This document shows positions 1 to 9,120 of a stretch of 64,000 nucleotides of DNA, one piece after another (the first letter of the stretch is position 1; every line of letters starts with the position of its first letter). The DNA is from Acipenser ruthenus. Taxonomy: Eukaryota; Chordata; Actinopteri; Acipenseriformes; Acipenseridae. The position numbers and the translations under genes were made by a program. Below the pieces are notes generated by a model, which saw nothing but the letters and a program-made list of their open reading frames with translations, made no database searches and had not been told where the DNA came from. The DNA lies in contig NC_081198.1 in assembly GCF_902713425.1 (NCBI RefSeq), forward strand, positions 20,939,188 to 21,003,187, in the 5' to 3' direction.

Positions 1-1111
1 CCTCCATTTTTTGCACTTTTGCATTGTGCATGACCTTTCGTTGTTCCTCCCTACAAAGCACTGAAAGATCTAGCTTGGTCTGGGCTATCTCGTCGCTTAC
101 AGGGAACCCCCGAAGCTGAAGCAGGCTCAGATGCTGGAGGGCAGCATTCAGGTGTTTATATTTGGCCCTCCTTTCTTTTGCTTTCCTCTTGCCTGCTGCT
201 ATGAAATAACCCTTAGTTCTGATTTTGACCATCTCCCACCACTCTATAGGGGAGTTGAATAGGTCACGCAAAGTGGTCCACTCAACAAGCCTGCTCTTAT
301 AGGCTGCAGCTATGGAGGGGTCATCGAGTAAGGAGGTGTTTAATTTCCAAACCCCTGACCCCATCTGGGAGGTCTGAGGGACCTGCAATGTTACCTGCAG
401 GAGCCTATGGTCAGAGAAGAAGACGGCCTGGGTGTCTACTGCCGTCTTCGTAAGGGAGCTGGTATGCAGGACGAGATCTATACGGGAGAAGGAGGTCCCA
501 GATGAGCTCACCCAGGTAAAGGGAGGCACCAGGTCCTTACCTGCATCACACAGGGAGAAATCAGATATTACGGAGGACACAACTCTACTAGAGCGGTCGT
601 TGCGTGGCCTGCTCCGGTCTACGTCCCTCAGAGCACAATTGAAGTCACCTGACACGATGACGGGTACGTTCCCCAGCAGGAGTGGACGCAGCTGTGGAAA
701 AAATTGAACTCTTTCGTTTTGGTTAGTGGGTGCGTAGACATTGACCAGTCTGAGGGGAGTGTTGTTGTATGTCACATCCACGCTCAGAATTCTACCAGGT
801 TCTACCTCCCTGCTGCTGCGGGAGGTAATAAATGGGTTTTTAAACAGGATACCTACTCCGTCGGCTCTGGCTATGTTGGAGCCCGACCAGAAGGAGTCCC
901 CCAGGGTCCAACTCTCCTTCAGGTCCCTATAATCAGGGCTCGACGAAATACCACACTCCTGCAGAAAGATGAGATCTGCTTTCAAGTTAGCTAGATAGTT
1001 TAGTACATCAAATCTTTTTTGTGTCTCCCTGATGCTCCTGACATTAACAGACACACATATCAGGGCCATCAGGGTAGCTAACAAGAAAAGGAGTCGCTGC
1101 GTCCACCCCAT
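1..1111 (-). CDS. ORF2 of copy A, N-terminal part (endonuclease), cut by window edge
   Basis: The start codon is at 1109-1111, 5 nt after the ORF1 stop. The visible 370 codons align without interruption to residues 1-370 of the full ORF2 (described under 30640-34083). They cover the complete endonuclease with its QECG, SGDFN, SRID and SDHR motifs and part of the linker before the reverse transcriptase. It differs from copy B by at least one substitution (Leu to Val just after the SGDFN region). Whether the rest is intact cannot be seen. Confidence 0.85.
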   Translation of the reverse strand, partial: MGWTQRLLFLLATLMALICVSVNVRSIRETQKRFDVLNYLANLKADLIFLQECGISSSPDYRDLKESWTLGDSFWSGSNIARADGVGILFKNPFITSRSSREVEPGRILSVDVTYNNTPLRLVNVYAPTNQNERVQFFPQLRPLLLGNVPVIVSGDFNCALRDVDRSRPRNDRSSRVVSSVISDFSLCDAGKDLVPPFTWVSSSGTSFSRIDLVLHTSSLTKTAVDTQAVFFSDHRLLQVTLQVPQTSQMGSGVWKLNTSLLDDPSIAAAYKSRLVEWTTLRDLFNSPIEWWEMVKIRTKGYFIAAGKRKAKERRAKYKHLNAALQHLSLLQLRGFPVSDEIAQTKLDLSVLCREEQRKVMHNAKVQKME

Positions 1112-1116
1112 AGCGA

Positions 1117-3062
1117 CTATGATTGGGAGGTCGGGACACTCTTCCTACTCTTAGCTCTACGCTTGCTTCGAGGGGGCTTGGGCTTATTTGCAACTCCCAT
1201 CACCCCTGAGAAGGTACTCACTGCTGCCTCGTCCAAGAAGGCACCGTCTTTATATGCACAGTACGTGGAGTTGTTGGGGCTATTCAACTCCCCACAAGGT
1301 AAGTCTGGTGGAACTTGCTCAGGGCCCCTCGGAACGTGTGGGTCAGCTTTGTCCTGGGGGGGGGTTATGACAGACAGCATTCTTTGGCTGTTACCGTCTG
1401 TTGAATTGGAGCTGTTAGCAGACTTCTGGCTTACCGCGTCCAGGGGTATTCCCATGTCCTCCAGTGCTGTATCTAGGAGGACCTCTAGGGGGCCCCTGGT
1501 TTTGCCCATACAAGGGAGGGGGTCAAGGATGCTTTGAAGGGAGGCCCTTCGCTTGAAGAGGGTCATTGCTACCGAGGTACTGCTGGTCAGGGAAGGTGTT
1601 GACCCCGACCTCTCCCTCGGTGCATTAGTGAACACCTCTTCTGCGAGGTGTGCTAGGGTTTGTGCCAACGACTGGGAAGGCTGGCTGGGGATGCCCTGGC
1701 TGGCTGCTACCTGCCCACTAGGCGGCAGTGTAGCCGTCCCACTCGCCTCCGTCTCTGCCTGCGAGGGCAAGACTGGGGACTTTGTGTGGACATTAGCTGG
1801 TTTTGGATCTATGGGGGCCACCTGCAACTTGCTGTCTTTGATCCTGATCTTCTTTCTTTTCCCCCCCTCGTCTCTACCCTTTCTTTTCCCCACCCTCTGC
1901 TGGTTCTTCACTCCCTTCCCCTCCTTCTCACTCTCACTTTCACTGTCGCTTTCGCTTTCCTCCCCCACGGACTCAATCCTTATGGCGTCATAACGAGAGC
2001 CGAGGGGGAGTGCTGGCGCTGAGAGGGCCCTACTCAGGGGGGGGCCGCTGCTGGGTCCGGGCTCCCTCCCTGACTCGTGTTCTGCATCAGAGGAGCTACT
2101 GGAGGAGCTAGTGGAGTGGCTGTTGTACTCTCTCTCTGGGCTGGGGGAAGGGGTCCTCGTAAAACGGGACATGTCTCGGGGGCGGGGGGGTGAGGGGGTG
2201 CTGGTGATGATGGTGGTGCTGGAGTCTGGGTCTTGGATACTGTTGGTGGTGATGTGGACTGATCTTTGTTACTTGCTCCCTCTTCCTGCTCAGGCCTAGG
2301 CTTGTTCATGTTTGCCTTGCTGGCTCTGGCCATGTTGGCATAGGAAGAGGGGCAGTCCTTAAACAGGTGCCCCTTCTTTCCACACAAATTGCACTGCCTC
2401 TCTTCTCTGCAGTGGCTGGTCTCGTGGGGGGCGCCGCAGTTCCTGCACTTGACTACAGTACACGCGGCCGTCAGGTGTCCTAATTCCCCACATTTCCTGC
2501 AGAGTTTTGGCATCCCATTATAGAATACCAGCCCTCTGTTGGGCCCTAACACTATGGAGTTTGGAATGTGGCGGACGCCTCCAATGCCCGATGGATCAAC
2601 ATTAAGGCGTACCAGCCACTTTCTGGCTCCTGTCCAAACCCCATCTTCGTCTGTAATTTTCCTCCCTTCTGATGACACCCTCCCATAGCGGTTAAGCCAT
2701 GTTGTAATATCATAGTCGCTAACAGCCTCATTGAAAAATTGGACAGTAACAACTTTCATTTCTCTGTCTGTCAGTGCATCCACACAAAATTCTTTGTATG
2801 GAGCGAGATATTTATTCTCCCCCCAAAAGGACCACATTTCTTGTAACTTTTGGGGGTTCCTAAAACTGACCTCAAACACTTCCTTAAGCCCTGGCAATTT
2901 CACCAAACAATTCAAGTCAGAAGGGGAAAAACCCATACCCCTCTGAAGAATGGTCCGGCTGAACTCCAGTCTCGTCAGTCCTGGTTCCGTTTCATCTTGC
3001 TTGTTTCTTGTGAAGCGCACCGCATTGTGCCTCCTGGTTTCCTGGGTTGGCCAGAACGCCAT
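1117..3062 (-). pseudogene. ORF1 of copy A, frameshifted in the middle
   Basis: Homologous to the intact 648-aa ORF1 at 34089-36035. The N-terminal part with all three CCHC knuckles is open (from 3062). A run of C residues in the Pro-rich linker (near 2194) is 5 long instead of 6, so the frame is lost. The C-terminal half stays open as a separate frame down to 1117. The C-run near the 3' end has the in-frame length of 9. The short middle run is shared with B, G and H together with a Thr at residue 198, so it is probably a real lineage variant rather than a sequencing slip. Confidence 0.85.
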
Positions 3063-3910
3063 CCTTCAGCTGGCTCCTCCGATTGGGGTGGGAGAAGCCT
3101 CTGGACGTCCGGGTTGTCTCTCTCTACGGAAAAGAGACAACGTAAGCAGCAAATCTGGGCAGTTGAAGGAACTATTACTTTAGTCCCTGAGGAGATGGTC
3201 GCCTCTCAAGAGGGACCCCCTCCCCAGGTGAACGGTGTCCTTCCCTGGCGGAGTAGGGGGCGCTGCTTGGCACCGAGACCACGTAGGAAGAATCGTGGCT
3301 GTGACGCCTCCTCGGGGTCCGGGGCCGCCCTCTGCTCCTCCCAGATGGCGCCCTCTGCTGGGCGCCTGCTGCTCTCTCGGTCTGGATCTCGATTACAATC
3401 AAGGGCTGGGGATGAGGTCGTCTAGGTCATCAAAGGGTCCTCAAAGGTCGTCTGGATGGTAGGTCCTCCTTCTCTCTAACTCCAGGAACGTCTGGAAAAG
3501 CCGGAACCGCCTGAAAAAGAAAAAAACGGGAACCGCCTGAAAAAGAAAAAACTGCTCTCAACAGTCAACAAAATCTTGAAAGACCCTCGTCCTGGATTGG
3601 GCAAGCCAAAACCAGACTGAGCATTAGTCTTCCAAAAAGTTGCCGAGCTGAAGAAAGCCAGTCAAAAATAAAAAAAATTCTGTTCCTCCTCACCCGAACA
3701 AACCTCTCACAGACCCTCGGAGGGAGCGGGCAATGCCACTACCCTCTAAGCCTTAGTCTTAGAAAGATTTATTCGAACTGAAGAGAAGCCAGAGTATATG
3801 GCTGGCTAAGAAGGACCTGGCATAGGGACATGTTCCACCACACTTGTCTGGTTAGCTGCATGCTCCCAGGAAACAAACTGCTGCTGTCTACATCATCATC
3901 ACATGTGAAT

Positions 3911-3973
3911 AAAAGAAAGAAAGACAGCAAGAAAGAAAGAGAAAGAAAGAAAGAGAGAAAGAAAAAAAAGAAG
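3911..3973. repeat. GAAA/GAGA microsatellite
   Basis: Purine tract of GAAA and GAGA units on the plus strand (CT-rich on the U2 strand), about 60 bp. This is the short, LINE-adjacent form. A CT microsatellite just downstream of U2 is also known from the human RNU2 array. Confidence 0.9.
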
Positions 3974-4055
3974 TAAAACGGCGGGAAAACTTGCATCAAC
4001 ACTGGCACTCTCCCTCCAGCAGGGGTAGACAAAATGCTCACAGGAGAGATCCAGA

Positions 4056-4071
4056 TCTGACTTTGACCAAC
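4056..4071 (-). terminator. U2 snRNA 3' box
   Basis: Read on the minus strand the site is GTTGGTCAAAGTCAGA, 10 nt after the mature 3' end. It fits the vertebrate snRNA 3'-box consensus GTTTN(0-3)AAARNNAGA with one mismatch. The 3' box directs 3'-end formation by the Integrator complex on RNA polymerase II snRNA transcripts. Confidence 0.85.
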
Positions 4072-4081
4072 GTTAGAGAAA

Positions 4082-4270
4082 GGTGTGCACCGTTCCCGGA
4101 GGTACTGCAATACCGGGCCGATGCGTGGAGTGGACGGAGCAAGCCCCTGTTCCATCTCCCGATTCCAAAAATCAATTTAATATATGGTCCCCTGATAGGG
4201 GACGTATCAGATATTAAACTGATAAGAACAGATACTACACTTGATCTTAGCCAAAAGGCCGAGAAGCGAT
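4082..4270 (-). ncRNA. RNU2: U2 spliceosomal snRNA, complete
   Basis: RNA component of the U2 snRNP, which pairs with the intron branch point. On the minus strand the gene starts ATCGCTTCTC at 4270 and ends ...GTGCACACC at 4082 (189 nt). The branch-point recognition sequence GTAGTA falls at nt 33-38, and the Sm site ATTTTTGG at nt 99-106 (plus-strand 4165-4172). Stem-loop II and the 3' stem-loops are as in vertebrate U2. The gene has an intact upstream promoter region and 3' box, so it is probably functional. The sequence appears identical in the copies at 12085, 12922, 37856, 38641 and 46303. Confidence 0.97.
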
Positions 4271-4556
4271 GGCGACTTGGCCCTTGCCCGGGGCCCCCCA
4301 GCCCGGACGGCACAGGGGGATTCAAAGGTGGGTGCAAAATTTCAAGCACAAGCAGACCCCCAAAACACGGGCTGCTGCTTCCAGAGGGGAAATGTGCAAT
4401 TTAAGCAGGAGAAAACAAAACAAAGCAAAAACACACACATAACACCAAAAACAAAACATAAACTGGCGGAGTGCGTTTTACAAATAGTCATGCCAAGCTG
4501 CTATGCTGTGCAAGGTGCCTTGGGTAACTACAACTGTGCCTCGCTGGCTGGCTGGC
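4271..4556 (-). promoter_or_regulatory. U2 promoter region (PSE plus candidate DSE)
   Basis: Upstream region conserved in every U2 unit. A proximal sequence element (PSE)-like motif at 4321-4334 (about -51 to -64, minus strand CACCCACCTTTGAA) has the right position and shares the ACC-N5-TTGAA pattern I recall for human U2. A degenerate octamer (ATTTGTAA, 4478-4485, about -208 to -215) and an SPH/Staf-like motif (plus-strand ACTACAACTGTGCC, 4527-4540) lie where a distal enhancer is expected. No TATA box is seen at -25, as expected for a polymerase II snRNA gene. The octamer and Staf calls are weak. Confidence 0.65.
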
Positions 4557-4663
4557 TTGCTAAGAAGGTCCTGGCATAGGGACATGTTCCACCACACTTG
4601 TCTGGTTAGCTGCATGCTCCCAGGAAACAACCTGCTGCTGTCTACATCATCACCACATGTGAA

Positions 4664-4763
4664 TAAAAGAAAGAAAGACAGCAAGAAAGAAAGAGAGAAA
4701 GAAAGAGAGAAAGAGAGAAAGAAAGAGAGAAAGAAAGAAAGAGAGAAAGAAAAAAAAAAGAAG
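4664..4763. repeat. GAAA/GAGA microsatellite
   Basis: About 100 bp. This is the longer form typical of tracts that sit between two U2 units rather than next to a LINE 5' end. Confidence 0.9.
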
Positions 4764-4871
4764 TAAAACGGCGGGAAAACTTGCATCAACACTGGCACTC
4801 TCCCTCCAGCAGGGGTAGACAAAATGCTCACAGGAGAGATCCAGATCTGACTTTGACCAACGTTAGAGAAA

Positions 4872-5022
4872 GGTGTGCACCGTTCCCGGAGGTACTGCAA
4901 TACCGGGCCGATGCGTGGAGTGGACGGAGCAAGCCCCTGTTCCATCTCCCGATTCCAAAAATCAATTTAATATATGGTCCCCTGATAGGGGACGTATCAG
5001 ATATTAAACTGATAAGAACAGA
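4872..5022 (-). pseudogene. U2 snRNA 3' fragment (nt 39-189), interrupted by LINE B
   Basis: Matches U2 from the 3' end up to nt 39, immediately after the branch-point recognition sequence. It then passes into the LINE 3' terminus. Because LINE and U2 share ATACT (plus strand) at the joint, the exact breakpoint lies anywhere in U2 nt 35-39. No 5' part of this gene is found on the other side of LINE B. Confidence 0.93.
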
Positions 5023-5671
5023 TACTCTTTTATTGAGATTTTACATTTTTTACATTTACACCCATTCGTTTTTTCATTCATTTTACATTTCTTTTAAAGA
5101 TGACATTCATGCATACAGACATACATTTTGTTTTAAAAGCATTTAAAATACATTTAAAAACACCAAGACAATTGTGCTTTGTACATGGTTAAAACAGACA
5201 CAGATTAAAATCAACATGAAAAAAACCTGTGCTGTTTTAAAAGTGACTGGAAAAAAAGAACCATCTATAAAAAACCAGTGCTTGTGAGGGCCGGGGAGTG
5301 CTCTCTAAAAAAGTTCAAAAGTGAACATAAACCTAGATCTAAAACAGGGACAGGGGAAAAGGGACAGTGTATAGAACAGTGAGTTAAAATTCTAAAATTT
5401 TAAAACACTTAAAATGTAACTTTTAATAGTTTACATTAAAAATCTTAAAGATACATAAAACAAAACAAAACAAAATCAAATAAAACATTCAACGTAAATC
5501 AAATAAAAGTCCATAAAACTGAAACAAAAAGACTACATAAAACCAGGGCACCGTTGAAAAAACGGTCATGCCAGCTAAAAAGGGCGGAATGCTGGCATGA
5601 CAAAATAAATAAAAGGCTTAGCGGTGCCCCGTAGTCCCGCTCCTAGGAGCTAGCGGTTCCAGTTTTTTCCT

Positions 5672-8600
5672 TTATTCCATCTTCACGTCCTGAAGTCCGG
5701 CGATCCTCCACTCCGCGCAGGCCTTGTCCTTCCCGAGGGTCCGGATGTCCAGAATTACAAAGTCCTTGATAAGAGTTTGTGCCCTTCTGGTCGTGGTGAT
5801 AGTGTCTAGCTCCTGCTTGTGATAGACACAGACGTTACGGCCTTCCCACAGGATCTGCTTGACAACATTGATGACACGCCAAACGCACTTAGCTGTGCTG
5901 GTATCGATTCCTCCCGCAGGCCCATAGAGCACAGTCTCAGCGGTCATCTTGGCCGTGTCAGCAAACCTGTTTAGGAAGACAGAGACAGAGAGCCAGACAC
6001 TGCCAGCCACATCACACTCCCAGAAGATATGGGCTGGTGTTTCTCTCTTGCGGCACTTTGCATAGGGGCATGTTTCTACTTGGGCTAGTCCCCTCCTGAA
6101 CATGAACGCTCGAGTGGGGAGTGCACTGTGGACGGTGTTCCATGCTATATCCTTCTGGACATTACTGAGGCAGCTGTGAGACACATTCTCCCAGATTTTT
6201 TGGCTTTGGGTGAGGGAGAAAGTAGCTACTTTTTCAATTTCCTGGGAACCGGCAAGATATTTAGTTACAGCCTTGTATTCCCAGGAGGCCAATTTTGCTT
6301 TATCTAAGCCCAATTTATATATAGTGTCCCTTAAGGTTCTATAATACAATGGGGGGTCCCAGGAGTACGGCACGGTGTTATCAATAGTGCAGAGGCCCAA
6401 GGCCCTGAGACAGGTGGCAAAATAGAAACGATTCATGTAACATACCTTCCTGTCCAGGGCCTGGATGTTCTTGATAGTTTGCGTGAGCCCCTGCACTCGG
6501 GTGAGCTGCACAACGTCCGGGACCCCCTTACCTCCCTTCTTGTCGGCTTTACTCAGGGTGGCTCGCTTTACCCTCTCCATCTTGCTGCCCCAGATAAAGC
6601 GGTGGATAATGCGGTCCACCACTTTTTTGGTGGTCCTGTCTGGGGGAAAGATTTTTCCTACATAAGAGAGGATGGGGAACAGTATAGACTTGGTTATTAA
6701 TACTCTACCCGTCATTGTTAAGGATCTTGTGCTCCATCCGCCAATCTTTTTACGGACCTGGTTAATGGCCGCCGTCCAGCTCTGGGCCCCCGAGCTATTG
6801 TTCTCGAAAATGAGGCCCAGAATCTTGATTTTGTCCTTTTTGACAGAGTACATGTCCGACAGTTCCCTATCTACCTGCCAATTTTTAGACACGTAGACTT
6901 CGCTCTTGGACTTATTAATCACTGCCCCGGTCGCCGTGCAGTACTTCTCAAGGATATTACTAATCCGAGGTACCGACGATGTGTTGGTGCAAATGAGTGA
7001 CACATCGTCCATATATGCTGTTGTTTTGACCTGGACCCCGTTGGATCCAGGCAGCTGGAAACCAGTTATATTGGTATCCCTACGAATTGCCTGCAGGAGG
7101 GGTTCAATGCACACGACATATAGCAGTGGGGATAGTGGGCAACCCTGTCTGACCCCTGACTGGATAGATATTTTACCAGTCAGGTGCCTGTTCACCAAGA
7201 CTCGGGTACTAATGTTTGTATATATGGTTTTAACCCACTCCCTAAGTCCAGGAGCGAATTTCATCTGGTCCATCACTTTGTACATATATTCATGGCTTAC
7301 CCTATCGAACGCCTTCTCCTGGTCAAGGTTGAACAGGCAGAGGGGATGGTTCCGTTCTCTAGAATAAGCCAGAATGTCCCTTGTTAACATTAAAATATCC
7401 GTGATGGACCTCCCTGGGACGCCACAAGCCTGGTCGGGGCCAATGACCAAAGGGAGGTGTACTTGTAGCCGGAGCATCAGAGCTTTGGCTAGTATCTTGT
7501 AATCCACGCAAAGGAGGCTGATTGGGCGCCAATTCCGTAGATCTTTAACTTCCCCTTTCTTATGAAGGAGAGTAATTACACTCTCCCGCATAGAAGGGCC
7601 CAACCGCTTCTCCCTGTAGACCGCTCTGTAGACCTCCGCTAAATGGACTTTTAGCATGTCCCAAAAAAGATGGTAATACTCACCCGGGATGCCATCTGGA
7701 CCTGGCGTCTTACCGGTGTTCATGGTCTTAACCGCCTGGGTGAGCTCCTCCAGCGTGAGTTCTGGGTCCTTCTCCTCCTCCTCGTCGTCCCGCACTGAGT
7801 CAGGCTCCAACTGGCTCAGGAACCACTCTATCAGGGTGTCATCTGTAGCTTTGATGTTATATAGGTCCCTATAGAAGTTCTCTACCACTTTTTTCACTCC
7901 CTCACTATCCTCTACTATCCTCCCCCTGCTGTCGAGCATGGAGGACATCAAGTGCCGCTTCTCCCTCGTTTTCTGGAAGAAGAAGCGAGTACACTTTTCG
8001 TCTTCCTCCATTTTTTGCACTTTTGCATTGTGCATGACCTTTCGTTGTTCCTCCCTACAAAGCACTGAAAGATCTAGCTTGGTCTGGGCTATCTCGTCGC
8101 TTACAGGGAACCCCCGAAGCTGAAGCAGGCTCAGATGCTGGAGGGCAGCATTCAGGTGTTTATATTTGGCCCTCCTTTCTTTTGCTTTCCTCTTGCCTGC
8201 TGCTATGAAATAACCCTTAGTTCTGATTTTGACCATCTCCCACCACTCTATAGGGGAGTTGAATAGGTCACGCAAAGTGGTCCACTCAACAAGCCTGCTC
8301 TTATAGGCTGCAGCTATGGAGGGGTCATCGAGTAAGGAGGTGTTTAATTTCCAAACCCCTGACCCCATCTGGGAGGTCTGAGGGACCTGCAATGTTACCT
8401 GCAGGAGCCTATGGTCAGAGAAGAAGACGGCCTGGGTGTCTACTGCCGTCTTCGTAAGGGAGCTGGTATGCAGGACGAGATCTATACGGGAGAAGGAGGT
8501 CCCAGATGAGCTCACCCAGGTAAAGGGAGGCACCAGGTCCTTACCTGCATCACACAGGGAGAAATCAGATATTACGGAGGACAAAACTCTACTAGAGCGG

Positions 8601-9115
8601 TCGTTGCGTGGCCTGCTCCGGTCTACGTCCCTCAGAGCACAATTGAAGTCACCTGACACGATGACGGGTACGTTCCCCAGCAGGAGTGGACGCAGCTGTG
8701 GAAAAAATTGAACTCTTTCGTTTTGGTTAGTGGGTGCGTAGACATTGACCAGTCTGAGGGGAGTGTTGTTGTATGTCACATCCACGCTCAGAATTCTACC
8801 AGGTTCTACCTCCCTGCTGCTGCGGGAGGTAATAAATGGGTTTTTAAACAGGATACCTACTCCGTCGGCTCTGGCTATGTTGGAGCCCGACCAGAAGGAG
8901 TCCCCCAGGGTCCAACTCTCCTTCAGGTCCCTATAATCAGGGCTCGACGAAATACCACACTCCTGCAGAAAGATGAGATCTGCTTTCAAGTTAGCTAGAT
9001 AGTTTAGTACATCAAATCTTTTTTGTGTCTCCCTGATGCTCCTGACATTAACAGACACACATATCAGGGCCATCAGGGTAGCTAACAAGAAAAGGAGTCG
9101 CTGCGTCCACCCCAT
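5672..9115 (-). CDS. ORF2 polyprotein of copy B: APE endonuclease and reverse transcriptase, open
   Basis: 1147 aa, uninterrupted, with the endonuclease motifs and YMDD present. Residues that mark its type are Ile297, His320, His327 and Asp1071, compared with Met, Tyr, Arg and Thr in copy F. Because ORF1 of this copy is frameshifted, the element could move only if ORF1 protein were supplied by another copy. Confidence 0.93.
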   Translation of the reverse strand: MGWTQRLLFLLATLMALICVSVNVRSIRETQKRFDVLNYLANLKADLIFLQECGISSSPDYRDLKESWTLGDSFWSGSNIARADGVGILFKNPFITSRSSREVEPGRILSVDVTYNNTPLRLVNVYAPTNQNERVQFFPQLRPLLLGNVPVIVSGDFNCALRDVDRSRPRNDRSSRVLSSVISDFSLCDAGKDLVPPFTWVSSSGTSFSRIDLVLHTSSLTKTAVDTQAVFFSDHRLLQVTLQVPQTSQMGSGVWKLNTSLLDDPSIAAAYKSRLVEWTTLRDLFNSPIEWWEMVKIRTKGYFIAAGKRKAKERRAKYKHLNAALQHLSLLQLRGFPVSDEIAQTKLDLSVLCREEQRKVMHNAKVQKMEEDEKCTRFFFQKTREKRHLMSSMLDSRGRIVEDSEGVKKVVENFYRDLYNIKATDDTLIEWFLSQLEPDSVRDDEEEEKDPELTLEELTQAVKTMNTGKTPGPDGIPGEYYHLFWDMLKVHLAEVYRAVYREKRLGPSMRESVITLLHKKGEVKDLRNWRPISLLCVDYKILAKALMLRLQVHLPLVIGPDQACGVPGRSITDILMLTRDILAYSRERNHPLCLFNLDQEKAFDRVSHEYMYKVMDQMKFAPGLREWVKTIYTNISTRVLVNRHLTGKISIQSGVRQGCPLSPLLYVVCIEPLLQAIRRDTNITGFQLPGSNGVQVKTTAYMDDVSLICTNTSSVPRISNILEKYCTATGAVINKSKSEVYVSKNWQVDRELSDMYSVKKDKIKILGLIFENNSSGAQSWTAAINQVRKKIGGWSTRSLTMTGRVLITKSILFPILSYVGKIFPPDRTTKKVVDRIIHRFIWGSKMERVKRATLSKADKKGGKGVPDVVQLTRVQGLTQTIKNIQALDRKVCYMNRFYFATCLRALGLCTIDNTVPYSWDPPLYYRTLRDTIYKLGLDKAKLASWEYKAVTKYLAGSQEIEKVATFSLTQSQKIWENVSHSCLSNVQKDIAWNTVHSALPTRAFMFRRGLAQVETCPYAKCRKRETPAHIFWECDVAGSVWLSVSVFLNRFADTAKMTAETVLYGPAGGIDTSTAKCVWRVINVVKQILWEGRNVCVYHKQELDTITTTRRAQTLIKDFVILDIRTLGKDKACAEWRIAGLQDVKME

Positions 9116-9120
9116 AGCGA

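Larger units (their letters stand above)
1..3786 (-). mobile_element. LINE copy A (U2-targeted, Keno-like), 5' part; 3' part lies beyond the window
   Basis: Non-LTR retrotransposon on the minus strand whose 5' end is at the right. The window opens inside the endonuclease region of ORF2. ORF1 (1117-3062) and the 5' UTR (3063-3786) are present. The 5' end is placed at the sequence shared with copy E's end, where E is joined to F. About 13 further nt before the U2 spacer could belong to either side. The sequence is almost identical to the matching half of copy B. Family assignment (Tx1 clade, Keno) rests on the APE endonuclease, the CCHC ORF1 and the U2 target. Confidence 0.93.
3787..5022 (-). 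repeat. U2 tandem-repeat block 1 (between LINE A and LINE B)
   Basis: One complete U2 unit followed on the right by the 3' half of another. On the minus strand it reads: broken U2 (4872-5022), 3' box, CT-rich microsatellite, spacer, U2 promoter, complete U2 (4082-4270), 3' box, microsatellite, spacer, then LINE A. The spacer joins LINE A near 3787-3810 at the breakpoint found at seven LINE 5' ends. The spacer also contains a conserved E2F-like motif (GGCGGGAAA) between microsatellite and 3' box. Confidence 0.92.

Noticed and set aside
1553-1993. Plus-strand frame of 146 codons opposite ORF1, found in every copy
   Set aside because: Shadow of the C-terminal half of ORF1; the Ser/Leu-rich end is the complement of the Ser/Glu/Asp codons.
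3911-4763. CRISPR-like array from the regularly spaced repeats
   Set aside because: The repeats are a simple purine microsatellite within a eukaryotic snRNA tandem unit; there are no unique spacers or cas genes.
4503-4766. Plus-strand frames ending in Lys/Glu/Arg repeats, and minus-strand frames rich in Leu/Ser/Phe
   Set aside because: They are translations of the GAAA/GAGA microsatellite and U2 flank, not genes.
4872-5022. Reading the 3' U2 fragments as short functional U2 genes
   Set aside because: They lack nt 1-38 or 1-53 including stem I, and usually the branch-point sequence, and have no promoter.
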